Assembly (NCBI GenBank): GCA_018240685.1
Contig: JAFEFG010000021.1
Span: 1 to 54,588, forward strand
Direction: 5' to 3'
DNA length: 54,588 nucleotides
From: Pseudomonadota bacterium
GTDB lineage: Bacteria > Pseudomonadota > Alphaproteobacteria > Reyranellales > Reyranellaceae
The notes below the pieces were generated by a model, which worked only from the letters and a program-made list of their open reading frames with translations, made no database searches and was not told the origin of the DNA. The position numbers and the translations under genes are program-made. Below, piece by piece: positions 1 through 9,572 of this stretch. Numbering within the stretch: position 1 is the first letter of the stretch; every line of letters begins with the position of its first letter.

Positions 1-662
1 CGGCGGCGCTTGGCGATCCGGCCGTGCATGTGCTCGTGCTGGCCAGCGCGGTCGAGCGCTACTTCAGCGCCGGCGCCGATCTCAACGTTTTCAAGGGCAT
101 GGCCGGGGAGGGCATGCGCCGGTGGGCCGAGCGCTGCCACGACATCGTGCGCCTGCTGCGGGAGTCGCCCAAGCCGCTGCTGGCGGCGATCAACGGCACC
201 GCCGTCGGCGGCGGACTGGAGATGACGCTCCATTGCGATCTGCGCTTCGCGGCGCATGACGCCCGGCTCGGGCAACCGGAGGTCCGCATCGGCTTCATTC
301 CGCCGATCGCCACGACGCAGGCGCTGGTCCGGCTGATCGGCCGTCCGCGCGCCATCCGGTATCTCTACGAGGGCGGGCTGGTATCGGCCGCCGAAGCGTT
401 GCAATGGGGTCTGGTCGACGAGCTGGTGGACCCGGCCGCCCTGCGCTCCCGGGTGCAGGCCTATGGCGAGGAGCTGGCATCCAAATCGCCTGCCGCGCTG
501 GCCGCGATCCGCCGCACCGTCACCCTGGGCGGCGGCATGACCTTCGAGGAGGGACGGGCGTTCGAGCTCGAAACGGTGGTCGGACTGGCCGATTCGCCGG
601 ACTTCGCCGAGGGGGTGGAGGCGTTCCTGGCCAAGCGGCCGCCGGTCTGGCGCCGCCCTTGA
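1..662 (+). CDS. Enoyl-CoA hydratase/isomerase family protein (5' truncated by window)
   Basis: The frame is open from base 3, so the true start lies left of the window. The visible part covers the crotonase core: [11 protein letters not shown] (CoA and oxyanion-hole region), [12 protein letters not shown] with the second oxyanion glycines and a Glu, and [11 protein letters not shown] with the position usually held by the second catalytic Glu. The C-terminal helices end in [10 protein letters not shown]. Such enzymes hydrate or isomerise enoyl-CoA esters in the cytosol, but the substrate cannot be told from sequence. It ends 40 bases before the chosen miaB start, so the two may be cotranscribed. 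The family call is firm; a specific role (beta-oxidation or another CoA pathway) is not supported. Confidence 0.9.
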   Translation, partial: AALGDPAVHVLVLASAVERYFSAGADLNVFKGMAGEGMRRWAERCHDIVRLLRESPKPLLAAINGTAVGGGLEMTLHCDLRFAAHDARLGQPEVRIGFIPPIATTQALVRLIGRPRAIRYLYEGGLVSAAEALQWGLVDELVDPAALRSRVQAYGEELASKSPAALAAIRRTVTLGGGMTFEEGRAFELETVVGLADSPDFAEGVEAFLAKRPPVWRRP

Positions 663-702
663 GACAATGATAGAACGCGCCCGTTCCAGCATTGAAAGAC
701 CA

Positions 703-2120
703 ATGACCTTCGTCCCGACCGACGGGAAGCGCAAGCGCGTCTTCATTCGCACCTATGGGTGCCAGATGAACGTGTACGATTCGGACCGCATGGCCGACGT
801 GCTGCGGCCGCTCGGCTATGCCCTCTCGGACAGCCCCGAGCAGGCCGATCTGGTGGTGCTCAACACCTGCCATATCCGCGAGAAGGCCTCGGAGAAGGTC
901 TATTCCGAGCTCGGTCGCCTGCGCGACGTGAAGGCCGAGCGCCGGCGCGAAGGCTCCGATCTCACCATCGCCGTCGCCGGCTGCGTGGCGCAGGCCGAGG
1001 GCGAGGAGATCGCGAAGCGCCAGCCTGCCGTCGATATCGTCGTGGGGCCCCAGGCCTACCACCGCCTGCCGCAGCTCCTGGCGGAAGCCGAGCGCAGGGG
1101 CGCCATCCGCCGGGCCGGCAAGCGCCTGCCCGGCGCCGGCGTGCTCGACACCGAATTTCCGCCCGAGAGCAAGTTCGACCATCTGCCTGCTCCCGGCGGC
1201 GTGCGCGCGGGGTCGGCATTCCTCTCCATCCAGGAAGGCTGCGACAAGTTCTGCACCTTCTGCGTCGTCCCCTATACGCGCGGAGCTGAATATTCCCGGC
1301 CGGCGGAATCGATCCTGCAGGAGGCCCGTGCGCTCGTGGCGGCAGGGGCCGTCGAGCTCACGCTCCTGGGTCAGAACGTCAACGCCTATCACGGCGAGGC
1401 GCCCTCCGGCTCCGCCGGCGGTTCGACCTGGTCGCTCGGCCGTCTCGTCCGCGCGCTGGCTGAGATCGATGGCCTGGCGCGCATCCGCTACACCACCTCC
1501 CATCCCCGCGACATGGATGACGATCTCATCGCCGCCCATGGCGAGGTGGTGCAGCTCATGCCCTATCTGCATCTGCCGGTGCAGTCGGGCTCGGATCGCA
1601 TCCTGGAGGCGATGAACCGCGGTCATGGCCGCGATCTCTTCCGTCGCCTCGTCGATCGCCTGCGCGAACGGCGGCCGGACCTCGCCTTGTCGTCGGATTT
1701 CATCGTCGGCTTTCCGGGCGAGAGCGACGCCGACTTCGACGCCACGATGCAGCTGATCGACGACGTCGGTTTTGCGGCGGCTTTTTCCTTCAAGTACAGC
1801 CGCCGGCCCGGGACGCCGGGGGCGGCATTGCCGGACCAGATTCCGGAGAGCGTGAAGACCGCGCGTCTCGCGGCGCTTCAGGCACTGCTGGCCCGCCAGC
1901 AGCGTGACTTCAACGCCGCCAAGGTGGGCGCCACCGTGCCGGTGCTGTTCGCCGAGCCAGGCCGCAAGCCGGGGCAGGTGCTGGGCAAGAGCCCGTGGCT
2001 GCAATCGGTCTATGTCGAGGGACCGGCTTCGCTGATCGGCAGCATCGCGTCCGTGCGGCTGACCGAGGCGCATGCGGTCAGCCTCGCCGGCGAGATCGTG
2101 CCGCCTCTCGAGGCCGCAGC

Positions 2121-2124
<4 letters not shown>
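703..2124 (+). CDS. miaB: tRNA-2-methylthio-N6-dimethylallyladenosine synthase MiaB
   Basis: MiaB is a radical SAM methylthiotransferase that converts i6A37 to ms2i6A37 in tRNAs reading UNN codons. The N-terminal UPF0004 domain starts at [12 protein letters not shown] (Cys20 with this start), with further cluster cysteines in NTCHIREKA and [10 protein letters not shown]. The radical SAM cluster CDKFCTFC lies near residues 180-187, and a TRAM RNA-binding domain forms roughly the last 65 residues. The ATG at 703 gives 473 residues, usual for the family. An in-frame ATG at 667 would add 12 residues, and neither has a strong ribosome binding site. The stop overlaps the phoH start as GTGA, so translation is probably coupled. 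This is the usual alphaproteobacterial miaB-phoH-ybeY order. Confidence 0.96.
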
Positions 2125-3101
<977 letters not shown>

Positions 3102-3561
3102 CTGCGCCGTCGTGCGGCTCGATGCCGGCTGGCAGCGTGCGCTGCCGGATGCGGAGCGGCTCGTGCGCCGCGCCGCGCGGGCGGCCGTCGCGGGCACGCG
3201 TCGCCGCGCCGCCCTCTCGCTGACGGTCGCGCTGGCGGACGACAAGCGGGTCCGGGCACTCAACGCCCGCGACCGCGGCAAGGACAAGCCCACCAACGTG
3301 CTTTCCTATCCATCGGGAGAGAAGGCGTTCCTGGGCGACATCATTCTCGCGCGCCAGACGGTGTGGCGTGAGGCGCGCGAACAGAAGAAGACGGCAACCG
3401 ACCATCTCGCGCATCTCGTCGTGCACGGCGTGCTGCACCTGCTGGGCTACGACCACGAGACGGGCGACGCCGATGCGGAGCGCATGGAAGCCCTTGAGCG
3501 CCGCGTGCTGGCGAAGCTCGGGATCGCCGATCCGTACGCGGAGCGCTGAAGGCGTCGTCGC

Positions 3562-4392
3562 CTACAATATATCGAGCGCCTGCTTGCGCCGGGGTGGCGG
3601 GAAAGCGCGATCCAGTTCGGCCAGGATCCCGGGCGACAGCGCGATGTCGAGCGCAGCGAAATTCTCCTTCACCCGCTCGCGGCTCGAGGATTTGGGAATC
3701 GCGACCACGCCGGGCTGCGCCAGCAGCCAGGCGAGCGCGAGCTGGGCGGGCGTGCAGCCGACGTCGGCGGCAATCTTCCGGAGCGCGCTCTTGGCGAGCA
3801 GCCGGCCCTGGTCGAGGGGCGAGTAGGCCATCAGCGGCATCGACCGCGTGCGCATCCAGGGCAGCAGGTCGAAGTCGGGACCGCGCCGCGACAGGCAGTA
3901 GAGCACCTGGTTGGCGGCGATGCGTCGGTCATCGAGGGCGGCGGCTTCCTCCATGTCGTCGCGATCGAAGTTGCTGACGCCGAAATCGGCGATCTTTCCC
4001 GACTCGCGCAGGCGCTCGAAGGCCTCGAAGGTTTCCGCCAGTGGGATCTCGCCGCGCCAATGCAGCAGATAAAGGTCGATCCGCTCCAGGCGCAGGCGTC
4101 GCAGGCTCCGCTCGCAGGCAGCGATCGTCCCGCTGCGGCTGGCGTTGTGCGGATAGACCTTGCTGACGATGAAGGGGCGGCGGGCACGTCCGGCGAGTGC
4201 CTCGCCGACAATCTCCTCCGCTTCGCCCTCGCCATACATTTCCGCCGTGTCGATCATCGGATAGCCGAGGTCGAGGGCGTAACGGATCGCATCGAGCTCG
4301 CGCGGCCGGACGCTGGCGCTTTCTCCCATCCGCCAGGTGCCGATGCCGAACGCCGGTATCCCGGCTCCGGACGGAAGCTTGTAGGAACGCAT
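3562..4392 (-). CDS. Aldo/keto reductase
   Basis: A NAD(P)H-dependent carbonyl reductase of the AKR fold, 276 residues from the ATG at 4392. All four catalytic residues are seen: Asp48 and Tyr53 in DTAEMYGEGEAEE, Lys78 in FIVSKVYPHN and His111 in LYLLHWRGE. The cofactor-binding stretch includes GVSNFD, YSPLDQGRLL and the C-terminal IPKSSSRERV. It lies on the opposite strand between ybeY and the CorC-like gene, convergent with ybeY and divergent from the CorC-like gene, so it has its own promoter in the 50-base gap. The substrate is unknown; close families reduce 2-oxo acids and small aldehydes. Confidence 0.93.
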   Translation of the reverse strand: MRSYKLPSGAGIPAFGIGTWRMGESASVRPRELDAIRYALDLGYPMIDTAEMYGEGEAEEIVGEALAGRARRPFIVSKVYPHNASRSGTIAACERSLRRLRLERIDLYLLHWRGEIPLAETFEAFERLRESGKIADFGVSNFDRDDMEEAAALDDRRIAANQVLYCLSRRGPDFDLLPWMRTRSMPLMAYSPLDQGRLLAKSALRKIAADVGCTPAQLALAWLLAQPGVVAIPKSSSRERVKENFAALDIALSPGILAELDRAFPPPRRKQALDIL

Positions 4393-4442
4393 CGGGAACT
4401 TCCACGATTGCAACGCAGGGGCTTTAGCCTATCTTAAGGGCC

Positions 4443-5390
4443 ATGCCGGACTCCACAGCGCGCGGACCGGAGCCGGGCCCAACGGGCCAGGACTCGCCGG
4501 AAGAGTCGCATCCTCCATCTCCATCGACCGCCGATGCGCCCGCCCATAACGGCTGGGTCCGCAGCCTGTGGCGACGCATGCGACGGCGCGACCGCAACGA
4601 GGCCGTGCGCGAGGCGATCGAGGAGCTGATCGAAGAGGCGCCGGAAAGCGGCGCGCCGATCAGCGACGACCAGCGCGAACTGCTGATCAACATCCTGAAG
4701 CTGCGCGGCAAGACGGTTGCCGACGTGATGGTGCCGCGGGTGGACATCGTCGGCATCTCTGCCGACACGCCGCTCGACGACGTCGTGCGTCTGATTCAGA
4801 CCGAGGCTCATTCGCGCTATCCGGTCTATCGCGAGTCGCTCGACGACGTGATCGGCATGGTCCACATCAAAGATGTGCTGGCCTACTGGGGCACGTCCAA
4901 GAAGTTCAACCTGCGCGACATACTGCGTCGCGTCGTGTTCGTCGCGCCGACCCTGCCCGTGCTCGACATGCTGCTCGACATGCGTCGCTCGCGCACGCAC
5001 ATGGCGCTCGTGGTCGACGAGTTCGGCGGCACCGACGGCCTGCTCACGATCGAGGACCTGGTCGAGGAGATCGTGGGCGAGATCGAGGACGAGCACGACG
5101 TCGCCCAGGCGCCTGCGCTCGCGCGCCGCGCTGACGGCACGATCGACGTCAACGGCCGCACGACGATCGAACTGCTGGAGCAGGAGATCGGCAACGTGGT
5201 GTCGGAGGACGAGCGACGCGAAATCGACACGGTCGGCGGGCTAATCTTCTCGCTGCTCGGTCGCATTCCCGAGCGCGGAGAGGTCGTGCGTCATCCGTCC
5301 GGCGTCGAGTTCGAGATCCTCGATGTCGATCCGCGGCGCATCCGGCGCCTGCGCGTGCGGCCGCCCGCCACGCCGCAAACCGAGGGCTGA
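4443..5390 (+). CDS. CBS-domain hemolysin/CorC-like protein
   Basis: A 315-residue protein with two CBS domains (about residues 80-205, including VMVPRVDIVGISADTPLDDVV and HIKDVLAYWG) and a C-terminal CorC_HlyC domain (about 225-305, including LFSLLGRIPERGEVVRH). It lacks the N-terminal membrane domain of the larger CNNM/TlyC proteins, so it is the soluble CorC type. CorC has been connected with Co2+/Mg2+ efflux, and in alphaproteobacteria the gene is almost always next to ybeY and lnt, as here. Lnt follows after 17 bases. Whether it acts in ion transport or envelope maintenance is not resolved by sequence. Confidence 0.92.
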   Translation: MPDSTARGPEPGPTGQDSPEESHPPSPSTADAPAHNGWVRSLWRRMRRRDRNEAVREAIEELIEEAPESGAPISDDQRELLINILKLRGKTVADVMVPRVDIVGISADTPLDDVVRLIQTEAHSRYPVYRESLDDVIGMVHIKDVLAYWGTSKKFNLRDILRRVVFVAPTLPVLDMLLDMRRSRTHMALVVDEFGGTDGLLTIEDLVEEIVGEIEDEHDVAQAPALARRADGTIDVNGRTTIELLEQEIGNVVSEDERREIDTVGGLIFSLLGRIPERGEVVRHPSGVEFEILDVDPRRIRRLRVRPPATPQTEG

Positions 5391-5407
5391 TCGGCCACCT
5401 TGCAGCC

Positions 5408-6913
5408 ATGAGACTTGAAGGAAAGCGCGCCTTGGGCGCCGGATTGGTTTCGGGCGCCCTGGCGGCGCTTGCCATGCCGCCCCTCGACTGGCTGCCGCTC
5501 GCGGTGGTCGGCATGGTCGTCTATGTGTGGCTGTGGGACGGCGCGCCGACCTGGAAGGTGGCGCTGCTGCGCGGCTGGGCCTGGGGCCTGGGCCACTTCG
5601 CGGTCGGTTCCTACTGGATCGTCGAGGCGTTCTTCGTGCCGCCGGCCGATTTCGAACTGCTGGGGCCGCCGATCGTGGTGGGCCTCGCGGTCGTGCTGGG
5701 CTTCTTTCCCGGACTGGCGGCGGCGGTGACGCGCTGGGCCGCGCTGCGCTGGCCGTATCTGGGCGGGCGCTACCGCCGGCTGGTGCTGCTTGCCGTCGCC
5801 TGGACCGTTGCCGAGTGGCTGCGCGGCCATGTCTTCACTGGCTATCCGTGGAATCCGCTCGGTCACGTCTGGACCTTCGCCGCACCGCTTCTTCAGGGTG
5901 CGGCGGTGTTCGGCGTCTACGGGCTCGGCACGCTGAGCTTCCTCGTGCTGGCGGCTCCCGCCGCGGGTTGGCGGGCGGCGGTTGCCGGGCTGGCGGCGGT
6001 GGGCGTCGCGGGCGTGGCCGGACTCGCGGTGATGCCGCCGGTCTCCGAGGAGGAGCAAGGCCCGATGGTGCGCATCGTGCAGCCCAACACCGCTCAATCG
6101 CTCAAGTGGCGGCAGGACGCGGCGGCGCGCAATCTTCGTCGTCTGATCGATCTCACCCATCGCCCCGGTTTCGATCGCATGGCCATCGTGCTGTGGCCCG
6201 AGACCGCGGTGCCCTTCACCATCCAGCCCGGCTCGCCGCTCCTGCCGATCCTGGCCGCCGCCGTGCCGCCCGGCGGTTATCTGCTCACGGGCGCCGAGAG
6301 AGCCGGGGCGAATCTCGCCGACGGCGTCTGGAACTCGCTTCTCGCGATCGACAAGAACGGCACGATCGTCGCGCATTACGACAAGGTCCATCTGGTGCCG
6401 CTCGGTGAGTACATCCCGTTCCACAAGGAACTTCCGCCGATTTCGGGGCTGGTCGGGCGCGGCTCGTTCGAGGTGGGTGAAGCCCATCTCAACATCCAGC
6501 TGCCGTCGGTGCCGTCCTTCTCGCCGGTGATCTGTTACGAGGTGATCTTTCCCGCTGCGATCGTCGGCTCCGGTGCGCGACCGCGCTGGATCGTGAACGT
6601 CACCAACGATGCTTGGTTCGGTGTGTCGAGCGGACCCTATCAGCATCTGGCCAGCGCCCGCCTGCGGGCGGTGGAGGAGGGGCTGCCGCTGATGCGTGCG
6701 GCCAACACCGGCGTGTCTGCGGTGATCGACGCGTATGGCCGCGTGCTCGACTCGCTCGACATGCAGCAGGAAGGCATCATCGATCACGCATTGCCTCCGG
6801 CCCGGCCGCCGACACCGTATGGAACCTGGCACGACTGGATGCTGTTTTTATTGCTGATGGCGCTGGGGTTGCCCGCGATCCTCAGGTTGCCGGCAGGCCG
6901 CCTGCGGCGGTGA
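5408..6913 (+). CDS. lnt: Apolipoprotein N-acyltransferase Lnt
   Basis: Lnt adds the third acyl chain to the N-terminal cysteine of lipoproteins at the periplasmic side of the inner membrane. The first 210 residues contain several hydrophobic segments, followed by a carbon-nitrogen hydrolase domain. The catalytic triad is seen: Glu265 in WPETAVPF, Lys326 in HYDKVHLVPLGEYIPF and Cys376 in VICYEVIFP. A last membrane segment lies near the C-terminus (LFLLLMALGLPAIL). At 501 residues the length is normal. It follows the CorC-like gene by 17 bases in the conserved order. Confidence 0.96.
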   Translation: MRLEGKRALGAGLVSGALAALAMPPLDWLPLAVVGMVVYVWLWDGAPTWKVALLRGWAWGLGHFAVGSYWIVEAFFVPPADFELLGPPIVVGLAVVLGFFPGLAAAVTRWAALRWPYLGGRYRRLVLLAVAWTVAEWLRGHVFTGYPWNPLGHVWTFAAPLLQGAAVFGVYGLGTLSFLVLAAPAAGWRAAVAGLAAVGVAGVAGLAVMPPVSEEEQGPMVRIVQPNTAQSLKWRQDAAARNLRRLIDLTHRPGFDRMAIVLWPETAVPFTIQPGSPLLPILAAAVPPGGYLLTGAERAGANLADGVWNSLLAIDKNGTIVAHYDKVHLVPLGEYIPFHKELPPISGLVGRGSFEVGEAHLNIQLPSVPSFSPVICYEVIFPAAIVGSGARPRWIVNVTNDAWFGVSSGPYQHLASARLRAVEEGLPLMRAANTGVSAVIDAYGRVLDSLDMQQEGIIDHALPPARPPTPYGTWHDWMLFLLLMALGLPAILRLPAGRLRR

Positions 6914-6948
6914 GACTTCACATGAGGTCAGAGCGCTAAGGTTCAGCT

Positions 6949-6959
6949 TGCATTATGCA
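6949..6959. promoter_or_regulatory. Short inverted repeat TGCATTATGCA near the lnt stop
   Basis: TGCA-TTA-TGCA is a small inverted repeat 36 bases past the lnt stop and 37 bases before the 17-nt motif at 6996-7012, which has the same TGCA half-sites with a 4-base spacer. It may be an auxiliary half-site for the same factor. This is inference from sequence likeness only. Confidence 0.3.
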
Positions 6960-6995
6960 GAAGAGCGGGTAATGTCCTATGCACTCGTGGCGTGT

Positions 6996-7012
6996 AGATA
7001 TGCATTTTTGCA
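6996..7012 (+). promoter_or_regulatory. 17-nt operator-like motif, copy A (AGATATGCATTTTTGCA)
   Basis: The 17 bases are identical to those at 11583-11599 and differ by one base from 12003-12019. The core is an inverted repeat, TGCA-TTTT-TGCA. It lies 105 bases upstream of the XRE regulator start at 7118. An exact 17-base repeat in non-coding DNA upstream of different genes suggests a binding site for a common regulator, perhaps the XRE protein itself. I could not match it to a named regulon. Confidence 0.65.
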
Positions 7013-7117
7013 CACTAGGAGTGAGGCGGCAGGCGCAAGTTTGGGGTGTCTATCGCCAGGTTTTTTCAACGACGTCGACGTTCTAGAAGGCAAGATAAAG
7101 AAAAAGGATCAGGAGCT

Positions 7118-7576
7118 ATGGCGAAGTCGCATCCTGTCGATGTTCACGTGGGAGCGCGCATGCGCCAGCGTCGGACTCTGCTCGGTATGAGCCAGGAAAA
7201 GCTGGGCAGCGCGGTTGGCCTCACCTTCCAGCAAATCCAGAAGTACGAACGCGGCTCCAACCGGATCGGATCGAGCCGCCTGTTCGAGTTTGCCAAGGTC
7301 CTCGACGTTCCGGTGTCCTACTTCTTCGACGAAATGCCGTCGAACGCCTTGGCAGGACGCCCCATGTCGGGCCGCGGCCGCAAGGGCGGCTTTGGCGAGG
7401 CGGCGACCCCGTTCGAGCAGGAGAAGGATCCGCTGATCAAGCGGGAAACGCTCGAACTGGTGCGGGCCTATTACAAGATCCGCGAGGCCCGGGTGCGCAA
7501 GCGCATCTTCGAGATGGTCAAGGCGGTCGGCGCCGCCAGCCATGCCGAGGTCCTGGGCGGCCGCAAGGGCCGCTAG
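7118..7576 (+). CDS. XRE-family helix-turn-helix transcriptional regulator
   Basis: A 152-residue protein with an N-terminal HTH_3 domain (about residues 12-65: VGARMRQRRTLLGMSQEKLG, then LTFQQIQKYERGSNRI as recognition helix) and a basic C-terminal half. The start is set by AGGAGC just upstream of the ATG at 7118; longer frames run through non-coding leader. Regulators of this size between lnt and metK recur in alphaproteobacteria. The gene is preceded by motif A, about 105 bases before the start, so it may be autoregulated or co-regulated with the TetR gene at 12088. Its targets are unknown. Confidence 0.92.
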   Translation: MAKSHPVDVHVGARMRQRRTLLGMSQEKLGSAVGLTFQQIQKYERGSNRIGSSRLFEFAKVLDVPVSYFFDEMPSNALAGRPMSGRGRKGGFGEAATPFEQEKDPLIKRETLELVRAYYKIREARVRKRIFEMVKAVGAASHAEVLGGRKGR

Positions 7577-7628
7577 TTGATAAAGGCCTCAGCAGGCCCT
7601 TGATTTCTTGCCCCAGTTAGAGTTTTTT

Positions 7629-7655
7629 GCGGCCGGCCTCGCGTGCGACGGCCGC
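7629..7655 (+). promoter_or_regulatory. Hairpin directly 5' of the SAM riboswitch
   Basis: GCGGCCG (7629-7635) pairs with CGGCCGC (7649-7655) around a 13-base loop, directly before the riboswitch P1 stem. A run of six T precedes it. It could be part of the metK leader RNA, but its role is unknown. Confidence 0.4.
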
Positions 7656-7700
7656 TGCGGACGGATTTGGACGACTTGCCACCGCATCAACAAAGGCTAA
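7656..7700 (+). promoter_or_regulatory. SAM-II-type riboswitch upstream of metK
   Basis: The aptamer core is recognisable. P1 forms between TGCGG (7656-7660) and CCGCA (7682-7686). The P1 loop carries GGATTTGG and the conserved CTTGC. The 3' tail CAACAAAGGCTAAG provides the pseudoknot strand (TTTG 7666-7669 with CAAA 7691-7694) and the invariant GCTAA. Order and spacing agree with the SAM-II (or related SAM-V) class that controls methionine and SAM genes in alphaproteobacteria. The metK start is about 58 bases downstream, which favours translational or leader-based control by SAM binding. A covariance-model score was not available. Confidence 0.85.
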
Positions 7701-7758
7701 GCCGGACGCGGCTCAACCGCCCTGCCCGGAGGTCCAGTGATACCTGTGGGAGGGCTTG

Positions 7759-9045
7759 ATGACGCTCAAGGACTACATCTTTACCAGTGAGTCGGTTTCC
7801 GAGGGACATCCGGACAAGGTCTGCGACCAGATCTCGGATGCGATCCTCGACGCGTTCATTGCCAATGACGTGAAGCTCGGCATCGCCGACGACAGCCATG
7901 CCAATACGCGCCTGGGCTGCGAGACGCTGGCAACCACCAACAAGATCGTCATCGCCGGCGAAGGCCGCGCCTCCGAGCCGTACATGCGCAACTACGGCAA
8001 GCACACGGTCGTCAATCGCGAGGCCCTGACCGAGATCGCCCGCGACGTGGTGCGTGACATCGGCTACGACCAGGACGGCTTCAGCTTCCACGGCGCCGAC
8101 GTCGAGGTGCTGCTGCACGGCCAGTCGCCCGACATCGCGATGGGCGTCAACGCCAAGAAGATGAAGGGCAACCTCGGCGAGCAGGAAGGCGCCGGCGACC
8201 AGGGCCTGATGTTCGGCTTCGCCTGCCGCGACAGCGAGGAATACGAGAAGAACTCGTTCATGCCCGCGCCGATCTACTTCTCGCACAAGATCCTCGAGGT
8301 GCTGAGCCTGGCGCGTCGCTCGGGCGAGCTGCCCGACCTGCAGCCCGACGCCAAGAGCCAGGTCACCGTGCGCTACGTCGACGGTAAGGCCGTGGGTGCG
8401 GTCAAGGTCGTCGTCTCCACGCAGCACCGCGAAGCGACGGCGAAGGGCAAGAAGTACAACTCCGCCATGGTCCGCGAGATGATCGCGTCCTACGTCGAGA
8501 AGTCGCTGCCGGCGGGCTGGATGCCCAAGAAGGCGTCGGACTTCTTCGTCAATCCGACCGGCAACTTCGTTGTCGGCGGTCCGGACGGCGACTGCGGCCT
8601 GACGGGCCGCAAGATCATCGTCGACACCTACGGCGGCTATGCCCCGCACGGCGGCGGTGCCTTCTCCGGCAAGGACCCGACCAAAGTCGACCGCTCGGCG
8701 GCCTATGCCGCGCGCTATCTGGCCAAGAATGTCGTGGCCGCGGGCCTTGCCGATCGCTGCCTGATCCAGGTCGCCTACGCCATCGGCGTCGCCGACCCGA
8801 TGTCGCTCTATGTGAACACCGAGGGCACCGGCAAGGTCGACGAGCGCAAGCTCGAGAAGGTGCTGGCGGATATCTTCCCGCTGCGTCCGACCAACATCCG
8901 CCGCGGCCTGCAGCTCAACCGGCCGATCTACCGGCGCACCGCAGCCTACGGTCACTTCGGCCGCAAGCCCGACCGCGACGGTGGCTTCTCGTGGGAGCGG
9001 CTCGACCTGGTGCCGGAACTGAAGCGCGCGTTCAGCGCCCGCTGA
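7759..9045 (+). CDS. metK: S-adenosylmethionine synthase MetK
   Basis: MetK makes SAM from methionine and ATP in the cytosol. Seen are [16 protein letters not shown] (ATP-binding signature 1, with the catalytic His), [13 protein letters not shown] (signature 1 of the central domain) and [19 protein letters not shown] (phosphate-binding loop). The ATG at 7759 follows GGGAGGG at an 8-base spacing and gives 428 residues; a TTG immediately before it is not needed. The alphaproteobacterial form carries the 30-40 residue insertions seen here. The upstream riboswitch makes SAM feedback likely. A palindrome at 9066 separates it from the convergent mmcB. Confidence 0.97.
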   Translation: MTLKDYIFTSESVSEGHPDKVCDQISDAILDAFIANDVKLGIADDSHANTRLGCETLATTNKIVIAGEGRASEPYMRNYGKHTVVNREALTEIARDVVRDIGYDQDGFSFHGADVEVLLHGQSPDIAMGVNAKKMKGNLGEQEGAGDQGLMFGFACRDSEEYEKNSFMPAPIYFSHKILEVLSLARRSGELPDLQPDAKSQVTVRYVDGKAVGAVKVVVSTQHREATAKGKKYNSAMVREMIASYVEKSLPAGWMPKKASDFFVNPTGNFVVGGPDGDCGLTGRKIIVDTYGGYAPHGGGAFSGKDPTKVDRSAAYAARYLAKNVVAAGLADRCLIQVAYAIGVADPMSLYVNTEGTGKVDERKLEKVLADIFPLRPTNIRRGLQLNRPIYRRTAAYGHFGRKPDRDGGFSWERLDLVPELKRAFSAR

Positions 9046-9065
9046 GGGGAGCGGACTTCGTCTGC

Positions 9066-9097
9066 AGCGCGATGATTTTTCGTTAGATCATCGCGCT
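9066..9097. terminator. Palindrome between convergent metK and mmcB
   Basis: AGCGCGATGAT pairs perfectly with ATCATCGCGCT (11 bp) around the 10-base loop TTTTCGTTAG. It lies between the metK stop (9045) and the mmcB stop (9098), so it could end transcription from both sides, although neither flank has a clean T run. The half-site AGCGCGATGA is also found at 32176, which suggests a dispersed palindromic repeat. Confidence 0.6.
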
Positions 9098-9562
9098 TCA
9101 GCCGAGCTCGACGAAGTCCGGATCTTCCAGGCGCGCCAGCCGCTCGCAGGCAAGCCTGGCGCAATCGATCAGCAACGACTTGCGCCGCGCGGCAACCACC
9201 GGCCGTCGCGGCGGATGGCGCAACGTCTCCCCGCCATAGGCATCGGCAACGATCAGTCCGATCTCCTCGGGGATCAGCACCTGCGGAAAATCGACCGGCA
9301 CCGCGAAGTAGAGCTGGTCGCACCAGTCGAGATAGTCCGGCCACTTGGAGTCGGCGCGCCAATCCTCGATCGACGACTTGACCTCGACGATCGTGAGCTC
9401 GCCGCCCTGGCCGATGGCGAAGATGTCGGCGCGGCGGCCGTCCGGCAGCGGCATTTCGAGCACCACGGTTCTGCCGCTCTGGCGCATGAGCCGGCAGGCG
9501 CCGCGGCAAACGGCAAGGGTGATCTCCGGGCGGGTCTGGCGCGGGGCCGTGGGCAGGTCCAT
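9098..9562 (-). CDS. mmcB: MmcB family DNA repair protein
   Basis: A 154-residue protein with the MmcB-type PD-(D/E)XK nuclease-like core: PDGRRADIFAI followed by ELTIVEVKSSIEDWRADSKW, which supplies the acidic and EVK residues of such folds, then YLDWCDQLYFAVP. In Caulobacter this family contributes to mitomycin C and UV damage tolerance. The ATG at 9562 (MDLPTAP) is chosen because the longer frame is low-complexity arginine/proline sequence antisense-like to the Sel1 gene. It is the last gene of a minus-strand operon, 10 bases after the Sel1-repeat gene. No LexA box was identified. Confidence 0.88.
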   Translation of the reverse strand: MDLPTAPRQTRPEITLAVCRGACRLMRQSGRTVVLEMPLPDGRRADIFAIGQGGELTIVEVKSSIEDWRADSKWPDYLDWCDQLYFAVPVDFPQVLIPEEIGLIVADAYGGETLRHPPRRPVVAARRKSLLIDCARLACERLARLEDPDFVELG

Positions 9563-9572
9563 CCGCGGCGCC

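Noticed and set aside
520..2073. Long minus-strand frame over miaB
   Set aside because: Antisense shadow of a certain gene in GC-rich DNA; low-complexity residues and no domain.
6998..7012. TTGCA of motif A as a sigma-54 -12 element
   Set aside because: No GG at the required distance upstream; the inverted TGCA repeat is a better description.
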